The notes beneath the pieces were generated by a model, which saw nothing but the letters and a program-made list of their open reading frames with translations, had not been told where the DNA came from and ran no database searches. This document shows positions 8,324 through 13,068 of a stretch of 13,068 nt of DNA, in pieces. The stretch covers positions 9,496-22,563 of the forward strand of contig DHAH01000056.1 in the NCBI GenBank assembly GCA_002397345.1, given 5' to 3'. Each line of letters opens with the position of its first letter. The stretch's first letter is position 1. The position numbers and the translations under genes were made by a program. This DNA comes from Clostridiales bacterium UBA4959 (GTDB lineage: Bacteria > Bacillota > Clostridia > Oscillospirales > CAG-272).

Positions 8324-9653
8324 CACGGGTAAAAGCGTTGTAACCGTAAAAGAGAACGCCGCGATAGGTGAAAAGTATTATTATATCAAACACACAAGCG
8401 GGCTGGATATTTATGTGGTGCCCAAAGAGCTTTCCACATATTACGCTGTATTCGGCACTAAATACGGCTCGGTAAACAACAAATTCCGCATTAAAGGCGA
8501 GAACGGATATACCGAAGTGCCCGACGGCATAGCGCATTTTCTCGAGCATAAAATGTTCGAAAACGAGGACGGCGTCGACACCTTCTCGCGGTTTGCCGCG
8601 ACGGGCGCGTCGGCGAACGCCTACACCTCGTTCTTTGTCACCATGTACCTGTTCTCCTGCACCGCTTACTTCGACGATTCGCTTGAGATACTGCTCGATT
8701 ATGTAAGCAAGCCGTATTTCACCGAAGCGTCCGTGCAGAAGGAGCAGGGTATCATAGCGCAGGAGATCCGCATGGGCGACGACAACCCCGGCAGGGCGCT
8801 GCTGTTCGGTATGCTTAAAGCTATATACGCGAACCACAACGCGCGGCTTGAAATCGCCGGCTCGGTCGAGTCGATAGCCAAGATCGATTATAAGCTGTTG
8901 TACAAGTGTTATGAAACGTTCTATAACCTCGGCAATATGGCGCTGTGCGTGTGCGGCAACGTCACGCCCGAGCAGGTTATAGCGGTTGCCGACAAGATGC
9001 TTAAACCCCGGAAAACGCATGAGGTAGAAAACGCGCCCTTTACAGAAGCGCCGCAGGTCAACAAGCCTCGGTTCAGCCGCAAAATGCAGGTGGCAAAGCC
9101 GCTGTTCTCCATCGGCGTAAAAGATACGGCGATCTCGGGCGATCCAAATGAGCGCATGAAGAAAAACGCCGCTATGACAGTGCTGGAAAACATGCTGTTC
9201 GGCGGCGGCAGCGAGCTGTTCAACGATCTGTATAAAGAGGGGCTTATCAGCCAGAATTTCGGCGCGTGGCATGACCACAACCGCAGCATGTCGATACTCG
9301 TCGTTCAGGGCGAGTCCGCCGAGCCGGAGAAGATTTTCGAGCGGTTTAAAGAATATATTGCCGCGGCAAAGAAAAACGGCTTGTCGGAAGAGGATTTCGA
9401 ACGCTGCCGCCGCGTTATGTACGCCGGTTATATAAAGGGTTTTGACAGCACAGACGCCATCGCCAACAGGTTCCTCGGGGATTTCGTTTTCGAGGGCGCC
9501 GATATGCTTGATTACGCCGATATAATCCGCTCGCTGGACATGGATTATACAAACAAAATATTTAATGAGCTGTTCGATGAGAGTCACTACACATTGGCGA
9601 CCATAATGCCGCTTGAAACGGCCGGTAAATCGACAGATACAAAAATCATATGA
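8316..9653 (+). CDS. ymfH: M16 family zinc metallopeptidase, catalytic partner (YmfH-like)
   Basis: This 445-aa M16B-type peptidase carries the inverted zinc motif HFLEH at residues 74-78: His74 and His78 bind zinc and Glu77 is the catalytic base. The third ligand is most likely Glu150 in the EQGIIAQEI segment, with the conserved extra glutamate at 143. The surrounding sequence (HKMFENEDGVDTF, then ASANAYTSF) is typical of YmfH. It probably forms a heterodimeric chamber with the upstream YmfF-like protein, which lacks the metal site. ATG 8316 is preceded by GGAG at 8301-8304 and lies inside the end of the previous gene. The stop overlaps the lgt start as ATGA. No signal peptide is seen. In B. 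subtilis the orthologue has been linked to EF-P modification, and related AlbE/AlbF pairs act in peptide export and processing; the substrate here cannot be read from sequence. Confidence 0.9.
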   Translation: MNNTGKSVVTVKENAAIGEKYYYIKHTSGLDIYVVPKELSTYYAVFGTKYGSVNNKFRIKGENGYTEVPDGIAHFLEHKMFENEDGVDTFSRFAATGASANAYTSFFVTMYLFSCTAYFDDSLEILLDYVSKPYFTEASVQKEQGIIAQEIRMGDDNPGRALLFGMLKAIYANHNARLEIAGSVESIAKIDYKLLYKCYETFYNLGNMALCVCGNVTPEQVIAVADKMLKPRKTHEVENAPFTEAPQVNKPRFSRKMQVAKPLFSIGVKDTAISGDPNERMKKNAAMTVLENMLFGGGSELFNDLYKEGLISQNFGAWHDHNRSMSILVVQGESAEPEKIFERFKEYIAAAKKNGLSEEDFERCRRVMYAGYIKGFDSTDAIANRFLGDFVFEGADMLDYADIIRSLDMDYTNKIFNELFDESHYTLATIMPLETAGKSTDTKII

Positions 9654-10597
9654 ACCGCAATCTGACCAGTTATATTTCTTTTCCCGGATTGGGAATAGGC
9701 GAATTTAAGATCGACTCCGCCGCGTTCAGCGTTTTCGGCTACCAGATCGTGTGGTATGGCATTATTATAACGCTGGGTATCGTCGCGGCGGTGGGTTATG
9801 TGCTGTGGCGCGCCAGACAGGAGCGCGTGAAAAGCGACGATGTGCTCGACATGGCGATATACATTATATTGGGCGGTTTGGTCGGCGCAAGGCTGTATTA
9901 TGTGCTGACCAACCTGCCCACATATGTAGCCGATAATTTCGCGGAGACACTGTATAACTTCGTCGCCGTCTGGAAGGGCGGGCTGGCGATCTACGGCGGC
10001 ATAATCGGCGGGTCGATCGCGGCGATAATCGTTATAAAAGTGAAGAAAATCGACGCCGCGCGCGTATTCGATATGCTGGGCCCGGCGGCTATGCTCGGTC
10101 AGATTATCGGGCGCTGGGGCAACTTCTTCAACGCCGAAGCATACGGCGGCGTGACCGATCTGCCGTGGCGCATGGGTATACGCAACAAATACCACGTCGA
10201 AACGATTTATGTCCATCCGACGTTCCTATACGAATCGCTGTGGAATCTGCTGGGCTTTATTCTTATTAACCTCCTTTATAAAAAGAAGAAATTCGATGGG
10301 CAGATAATACTGATGTATATTAGCTGGTACGGGCTGGGGCGTATGTTCATCGAGGGGCTGCGTACCGACAGCCTGTATGTAGGGGAAATACGCATCAGCC
10401 AGCTTGTGGCGTTTGTAACTATGCTTTGTTCCGTCATTGCGATCGTAGTGCTGCTTGCCTTTGCGCGGCGGGGTAAAACCAAGCCCACAGCGTATATGCA
10501 GGCGAAAATTGCGCCCGCGTATGCGCCGTCTGATGCGGACACACTGTCCGTGGACAGGGCAGAATCAAGCGAAAAGGACAACGGGAGTACAAAGTAA
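9650..10597 (+). CDS. lgt: Phosphatidylglycerol:prolipoprotein diacylglyceryl transferase
   Basis: Lgt transfers diacylglycerol from phosphatidylglycerol to the lipobox cysteine of prolipoproteins, the first step of lipoprotein maturation in the cytoplasmic membrane. The 315-aa product has several hydrophobic segments (about 33-53, 66-84, 107-130, 197-210, 219-232, 250-271). It shows the family signature GRWGNFFNAEAYG at 154-166, HPTFLYES at 189-196 and GLGRMFIEGLRTDSL at 228-242. Arg155 and Arg238 correspond to the essential arginines of the E. coli enzyme (R143 and R239). At the position of E. coli His103 there is a tyrosine (Tyr115 in GGLAIYGG), which I believe is common in Firmicutes. A hydrophilic tail of about 40 residues after the last membrane segment is longer than usual and low in complexity. 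The ATG overlaps the previous stop by four bases and no strong ribosome binding site is seen, so translation is probably coupled. Confidence 0.96.
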   Translation: MNRNLTSYISFPGLGIGEFKIDSAAFSVFGYQIVWYGIIITLGIVAAVGYVLWRARQERVKSDDVLDMAIYIILGGLVGARLYYVLTNLPTYVADNFAETLYNFVAVWKGGLAIYGGIIGGSIAAIIVIKVKKIDAARVFDMLGPAAMLGQIIGRWGNFFNAEAYGGVTDLPWRMGIRNKYHVETIYVHPTFLYESLWNLLGFILINLLYKKKKFDGQIILMYISWYGLGRMFIEGLRTDSLYVGEIRISQLVAFVTMLCSVIAIVVLLAFARRGKTKPTAYMQAKIAPAYAPSDADTLSVDRAESSEKDNGSTK

Positions 10598-11433
10598 TGG
10601 CAAAAATTATCGACGGCAAACAAATATCAGCCGAAATCCGCGCCGAGCTGCGTTGTGAGATCGCCGGAATGAGGGTTAAACCCGGTTTGGCGGTTGTGAT
10701 AGCGGGTGACGACATGGCGTCACATACTTATGTGAGAAATAAAAAGAAAGCCTGTGAAGAGATCGGAATTTATTCCGAGGTTTACGAGCTGCCCGCGTCG
10801 GTTTCGCAGGACGAGCTGCTGGCGCTGGTCGGAAAGCTTAACCGCGATGAAAAAATTCACGGGATATTGGTACAGTCGCCGCTGCCGAAACATATCGACG
10901 AGGCTGCGGTAGTCGAAAATATCGATAAAAATAAAGATGTGGATGCTTTCCATCCCTATAACGTGGGCAGGATAATGATCGGCAGCCATACATTTTTACC
11001 TTGCACACCCGCGGGCGTGATGGAGCTGCTGCGCCGTTCGGGTATCGAGGTTGCGGGCAAGCGCTGCGTAGTCGTGGGGCGCTCCGATATCGTGGGCAAG
11101 CCCATGGCGATGCTGCTGCTGCACGCGAACGGTACGGTGACGGTCTGCCACTCAAAGACGCGCGATCTCGCGGTTGAATGCCGCCGCGCGGAGATACTCA
11201 TTTCCGCTGTCGGGCGCGCGAATTTCATCACCGCCGATATGATAAGCCCCGGCGCGGTGGTGATCGACGTCGGCATGAACCGCGGCGCGGACGGCAAGCT
11301 CTGCGGAGATGTAGATTTCGCTGGCGTGGAGCCGCTGGCGTCGTATATCACGCCTGTACCGGGCGGCGTCGGTCCGATGACGATAACAATGCTGCTGGCG
11401 AACACCGTCACCGCTGCCAAAATGCTCGGATAA
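10597..11433 (+). CDS. folD: Bifunctional methylenetetrahydrofolate dehydrogenase / methenyltetrahydrofolate cyclohydrolase
   Basis: FolD interconverts 5,10-methylene-, 5,10-methenyl- and 10-formyl-tetrahydrofolate using NADP(H), supplying one-carbon units for purine and formyl-Met synthesis in the cytoplasm. The 278-aa length is typical. Visible motifs are YVRNK at 45-49 (Tyr45 and catalytic Lys49), GILVQSPLPKH at 89-99 (Gln93; the usual residue after it is Leu, here Ser), KDVDAFHP at 113-120 (Ala where Gly is usual), the Rossmann-fold signature GRSDIVGKP at 161-169, CHSKT at 184-188 and PVPGGVGPMT at 253-262. The substitutions are conservative, so activity is expected. The start overlaps the lgt stop by one base (TAATG). 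GGGAG at 10583-10587 is a good ribosome binding site. It is the last gene of the operon, and hairpins follow its stop. Confidence 0.97.
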   Translation: MAKIIDGKQISAEIRAELRCEIAGMRVKPGLAVVIAGDDMASHTYVRNKKKACEEIGIYSEVYELPASVSQDELLALVGKLNRDEKIHGILVQSPLPKHIDEAAVVENIDKNKDVDAFHPYNVGRIMIGSHTFLPCTPAGVMELLRRSGIEVAGKRCVVVGRSDIVGKPMAMLLLHANGTVTVCHSKTRDLAVECRRAEILISAVGRANFITADMISPGAVVIDVGMNRGADGKLCGDVDFAGVEPLASYITPVPGGVGPMTITMLLANTVTAAKMLG

Positions 11434-11438
11434 GAACA

Positions 11439-11453
11439 GGGAACGGAGTTCCC
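11439..11453. repeat. Short palindrome after folD (hairpin 1)
   Basis: GGGAAC (11439-11444) and GTTCCC (11448-11453) form a perfect 6-bp stem with a 3-base loop, starting six bases after the folD stop. It is followed by CCCCAC rather than a T run, so it is not a classical terminator alone. It is the first of four inverted repeats between folD and the insertion sequence and may belong to a composite intergenic repeat. Confidence 0.45.
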
Positions 11454-11469
11454 CCACAAGACCCCCTGC

Positions 11470-11485
11470 ACCTCCGGGCGGAGGT
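11470..11485. repeat. Short palindrome after folD (hairpin 2)
   Basis: ACCTCC (11470-11475) and GGAGGT (11480-11485) form a perfect 6-bp stem around a GGGC loop, followed by TATTA. The stem is strong but no clear T tract follows. It lies between hairpins 1 and 3 in a stretch with no convincing open reading frame. Confidence 0.45.
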
Positions 11486-11506
11486 TATTAGAATATGGCG
11501 ATGCTT

Positions 11507-11533
11507 GTACGGGCGGTCGTTGATCGCCCGTAC
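11507..11533 (+). terminator. Strong hairpin, probable terminator of the folD operon
   Basis: GTACGGGCG (11507-11515) pairs perfectly with CGCCCGTAC (11525-11533). GTC and GAT extend the stem inward to 12 bp with one G-U pair, leaving a GTT triloop. What follows, TAAATAGTTATCATTAT, is AT-rich but not a clean T run. I read it as the operon's transcription end, or as an interspersed palindromic element doing that job. It is the most stable structure in the 11434-11582 gap. Confidence 0.45.
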
Positions 11534-11552
11534 TAAATAGTTATCATTATGC

Positions 11553-11583
11553 CGCGCATTAGGTGTATTCAACCAAATGCGCG
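11553..11583. repeat. 8-bp inverted repeat abutting the insertion sequence
   Basis: CGCGCATT (11553-11560) and AATGCGCG (11576-11583) are perfect reverse complements with a 15-base spacer. The last G is also the first base of the left terminal repeat of the insertion sequence. IS30 elements are known to favour symmetrical targets, so this could mark a preferred site, but an 8-bp match could also arise by chance. Confidence 0.4.
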
Positions 11584-11609
11584 TAAATTCTCAAAGTAAA
11601 TGCAACAGT
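11583..11609 (+). repeat. Left terminal inverted repeat of the IS30 element
   Basis: These 27 bases (beginning GTAAATTCTC and ending GCAACAGT) are the exact reverse complement of 13042-13068. The match stops at 11610 versus 13041. The repeat includes the 11-base word GTAAATGCAAC at 11596-11606, variants of which recur elsewhere in both ends of the element. Confidence 0.93.
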
Positions 11610-11720
11610 AGCAAAGGGGTAGCATTTATCGAGAGAAAGGGTTGCAGTTAATGTAAAAAAGAAGAATAAAAGTTGAAAAACAACTAAAAACACGGCAGAT
11701 AATTGAAAAAAAGCATGACC

Positions 11721-11749
11721 AAAAAGCCTGAGAGCTTAATTTCTCAGAC
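11721..11749 (-). terminator. Intrinsic terminator of the transposase gene
   Basis: On the minus strand, GTCTGAGA (11749-11742) pairs with TCTCAGGC (11733-11726) through 8 bp with one U-G pair and an 8-base loop, followed directly by TTTTT (11725-11721). It begins 20 bases after the transposase stop. The 5' arm repeats the arm of the hairpin at the transposase ribosome binding site. A second, weaker structure, AGTTG/CAACT (11671-11685) followed on the minus strand by TTTTATT, lies further downstream and could be a backup. The rest of 11610-11769 is A-rich on the plus strand and holds no gene that I can support. Confidence 0.7.
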
Positions 11750-11759
11750 TAAATGCAAC
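11749..11759 (+). repeat. Internal copy of the terminal-repeat word GTAAATGCAAC
   Basis: CTAAATGCAAC differs by one base from GTAAATGCAAC in the left terminal repeat (11596-11606) and has the same orientation. It overlaps the outer base of the terminator hairpin. It may be a subterminal transposase-binding site; this is inferred from repetition only. Confidence 0.35.
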
Positions 11760-11769
11760 TATGATTGCA

Positions 11770-12969
11770 TTAACTATGAGACGAGATTTTCAGCAATTTA
11801 GGTGATTGGATAACTTGCTTAGCGGGGATTTCAGAGATGCCAAATATCACGGCAAGTTCTCGGGAATAGGAAAAAGTAAACATGTCATAGGCACTTTTGC
11901 CGTTGAATTGCTTGCGCTTTACGCTGTTGACATGTGAAAAAATAAGGTCTACCGTTTCCTGCGTGAAATCGTCAAAAGAGGTTCCGCTCTGAACAATATC
12001 ACGGAACATCGTGTGGTTCTTCTCAATGTGCGGTTTTTCTTCCGGTGAGCGCGGCGAGCAAAAGAACAGCTTTGTCTCGGTGTTGCCGTCGGCGTCATCT
12101 TCAAACGCGGATACATTGCTAAATTCGCCGCCGTTATCGGTAAGAAATAGCGGGATAATGTCACCGAAACAAAAATGGTTTTCGCTTAGACGGAGTTTGA
12201 GAGCTATAATTTTGTTTGAGGCTTCGACGGAGGTCTTGTTATCAAGAAGCAACCCGAACATAAAATCACAGCTGACAAAATGAATAGTCATAATCACTTT
12301 GCCGCCAATCCTCCCTATTACCGTATCGAGCTGAACGGTTGTCAGATCGCTGTTCTGCTCGATAAAATCAAGATAATCGTTGTAAGTACGCCCCTTTTTC
12401 GCTTGAGCGGGAATAACCTCGGTTTGGTTTGTTTTCCTCGGCTTAAACTTAACCGCTCTCGGGAGATCGATAACGCCTATTGAATAATACTTCTTTTTAA
12501 TATGGCGATAAACGGTGGCTGTCGAGACCGGCAGTTTGTTTGCCAAAATTGCGTGATAAATGTGCTGCCCATGGCGAACAGCGTCAGAAATCACGCGTTC
12601 GGTTTCATAGAACTCTTCTTTGTTCAGCGGAATGCCGCTTCGAGACTCTTTAAGCAAGTCCTCATACGCTGCCTGAGCACTTTTGGCAGAATAAATTTGC
12701 CTGCGATAGGGGCAGCTGCTTCTTGATTTTTTATCGCAACCGTTGCAAACAAAAGGCGCCTTGAGCAGTTTCGGGCAAACGTCGTCGCTCCTCACGTGTC
12801 CGTTTGTGTAGGTCTGCATATGAAGTTTGATTTCGCGGGAAACTGTTGTTTGACTTTTTTCGATCCTTTTTGCGATTGCTTTGAATGTCATTTCTTTGCA
12901 TAAACATTCCTGAATCTCAATTCTGTCGTCGAGGGTCATGTGTTTGTTTTTCTTCTTTGATTTTTCCAT
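11770..12969 (-). CDS. IS30 family transposase
   Basis: This 399-aa DDE transposase catalyses movement of the element. Residues about 11-48 form the IS30-type helix-turn-helix (MTLDDRIEIQ, then KAIAKRIEKSQTTVSREI). Cys65, Cys75, Cys78 and Cys86 could bind a metal. A second DNA-binding region lies near 145-160 (STATVYRHIKKKY). The catalytic triad is Asp215 in VQLDTVIG, Asp278 in LFLTDNGGEF and Glu316 in HIEKNH, the latter matching the branch with an IEKNH motif in place of the more common NEN. The reading frame is intact, so the protein may be active. I chose the ATG at 12969 because AAAGGAG (12985-12979) precedes it at 9 bases; the GTG at 13005 would add 12 residues without a ribosome binding site. 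A terminator follows the stop. Confidence 0.96.
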   Translation of the reverse strand: MEKSKKKNKHMTLDDRIEIQECLCKEMTFKAIAKRIEKSQTTVSREIKLHMQTYTNGHVRSDDVCPKLLKAPFVCNGCDKKSRSSCPYRRQIYSAKSAQAAYEDLLKESRSGIPLNKEEFYETERVISDAVRHGQHIYHAILANKLPVSTATVYRHIKKKYYSIGVIDLPRAVKFKPRKTNQTEVIPAQAKKGRTYNDYLDFIEQNSDLTTVQLDTVIGRIGGKVIMTIHFVSCDFMFGLLLDNKTSVEASNKIIALKLRLSENHFCFGDIIPLFLTDNGGEFSNVSAFEDDADGNTETKLFFCSPRSPEEKPHIEKNHTMFRDIVQSGTSFDDFTQETVDLIFSHVNSVKRKQFNGKSAYDMFTFSYSRELAVIFGISEIPAKQVIQSPKLLKISSHS

Positions 12970-12992
12970 TTGTCTGAGCTCCTTTCTCAGAC
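12970..12992 (-). promoter_or_regulatory. Hairpin presenting the transposase Shine-Dalgarno in its loop
   Basis: On the minus strand GTCTGAG (12992-12986) pairs perfectly with CTCAGAC (12978-12972). The 7-base loop is exactly AAAGGAG, the ribosome binding site. The stem ends two bases before the ATG at 12969. Such a structure would limit or tune initiation, as expected for a tightly controlled transposase. The structure is seen in the sequence; its regulatory effect is inferred. No convincing -35/-10 pair was found between here and the right end. Confidence 0.6.
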
Positions 12993-13020
12993 TTAATGCT
13001 ACCACATTTTCCTTCTCAGT

Positions 13021-13055
13021 GTAAACGCAACTTTAAATTGCACTGTTGCATTTAC
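13021..13055. repeat. Subterminal inverted copies of the GTAAAYGCAAC word
   Basis: GTAAACGCAAC (13021-13031) and GTTGCATTTAC (13045-13055) are reverse complements except for one position and face each other across 13 bases. The outer copy is part of the right terminal repeat. The arrangement could provide paired transposase-binding sites or a fold in transcripts entering the element. Confidence 0.45.
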
Positions 13056-13068
13056 TTTGAGAATTTAC
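13042..13068 (-). repeat. Right terminal inverted repeat of the IS30 element
   Basis: These 27 bases (beginning ACTGTTGCAT and ending GAGAATTTAC) match the reverse complement of 11583-11609 with no mismatch. The window ends at its last base, so the outer boundary and flanking DNA are not visible. Confidence 0.93.

Larger units (their letters stand above)
11583..13068 (-). mobile_element. IS30-family insertion sequence, apparently complete (about 1486 bp)
   Basis: The element is bounded by perfect 27-bp terminal inverted repeats and contains a single intact IS30-type transposase on the minus strand. Length and layout fit the family (roughly 1.0-1.7 kb). It is AT-richer than the flanking genes and has its own terminator and translation signals. 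It inserted downstream of the folD operon without disrupting a visible gene. The window ends at the outer base of the right repeat, so the right flank and the short target duplication (2-3 bp in the family) cannot be seen, and a few extra terminal bases beyond 11583 or 13068 cannot be excluded. Confidence 0.93.

Noticed and set aside
7583..8326. 247-codon open frame on the minus strand opposite the YmfF-like gene
   Set aside because: It is antisense to a supported gene, has no clear ribosome binding site or domain, and shows the same shadow composition.
8274..9587. 437-codon open frame on the minus strand opposite the YmfH-like gene
   Set aside because: It lies entirely opposite a convincing M16 peptidase, has a His/Arg/Val-biased translation with no recognisable motif, and is explained by the GC-rich codon pattern of the plus-strand gene.
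9992..9994. Tyr115 in place of the E. coli His103 in Lgt as a sign of inactivity
   Set aside because: The remaining signature and both essential arginines are intact, and tyrosine at this place is, to my knowledge, usual in Firmicutes Lgt proteins.
11178..11540. 120-codon plus-strand frame running past the folD stop into the hairpin region
   Set aside because: It begins inside folD in another frame, is Arg-rich and ends in the palindromes; there is no independent start signal.
11434..11582. Riboswitch or small RNA gene in the folD-IS gap
   Set aside because: Hairpins are present but I recognise no known riboswitch core, and there is no downstream gene on the plus strand for it to control.
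13003..13005. GTG at 13005 as the transposase start
   Set aside because: There is no ribosome binding site upstream, and the added 12 residues are encoded across the regulatory hairpin; the ATG at 12969 has AAAGGAG at 9 bases.

Overview
The window reads as a contig end from a GC-rich member of the Clostridia (Firmicutes, possibly an Oscillospirales-type gut or rumen lineage). The evidence is a YmfF/YmfH-type M16 peptidase pair, a Gram-positive-style Lgt, strong GGAG/AGGAG ribosome binding sites, a consensus sigma-A promoter and an IS30-family element. The chromosomal genes are GC-rich but use many ATA isoleucine codons. The insertion element is visibly AT-richer. The organism assignment is inference.

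Layout. (1) Positions 3-6947 (+) hold most of one giant gene, 5'-truncated by the window edge. It encodes a cyclic beta-1,2-glucan synthase-type protein with a membrane-embedded GT84 domain, a glycoamylase-like cyclization domain (GH189 type) and a C-terminal GH94 phosphorylase domain. (2) A textbook promoter (TTGAAA, 17 bp, TATAAT) sits across the end of that gene. It probably drives a tight four-gene operon: ymfF-like (7016-8323), ymfH-like (8316-9653), lgt (9650-10597) and folD (10597-11433). Consecutive genes overlap by 8, 4 and 1 bases. (3) Positions 11434-11582 carry no gene but hold four hairpin-forming inverted repeats in a row; the third, with a 12-bp stem, is the best candidate for the operon terminator. 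(4) Positions 11583-13068 are an apparently complete IS30-family insertion sequence. It has perfect 27-bp terminal inverted repeats, one intact DDE transposase on the minus strand, an intrinsic terminator just after the gene and a hairpin that places the Shine-Dalgarno sequence in its loop. The window stops exactly at the outer base of the right repeat, as expected when an assembly breaks at a multicopy element.

How the genes may work together. The glucan synthase makes an envelope-associated or exported glucan, and Lgt lipidates prolipoproteins. The M16 pair is probably one heterodimer with a single zinc site. FolD supplies one-carbon folate intermediates. No single pathway links them by known biochemistry; the operon is best described as envelope maintenance plus housekeeping. 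I see no phage, CRISPR, toxin-antitoxin, tRNA or rRNA features. The most unusual signals are the hairpin architecture of the IS30 element, the row of palindromes it sits next to, and a cluster of DnaA-box-like sites inside the glucan synthase gene.
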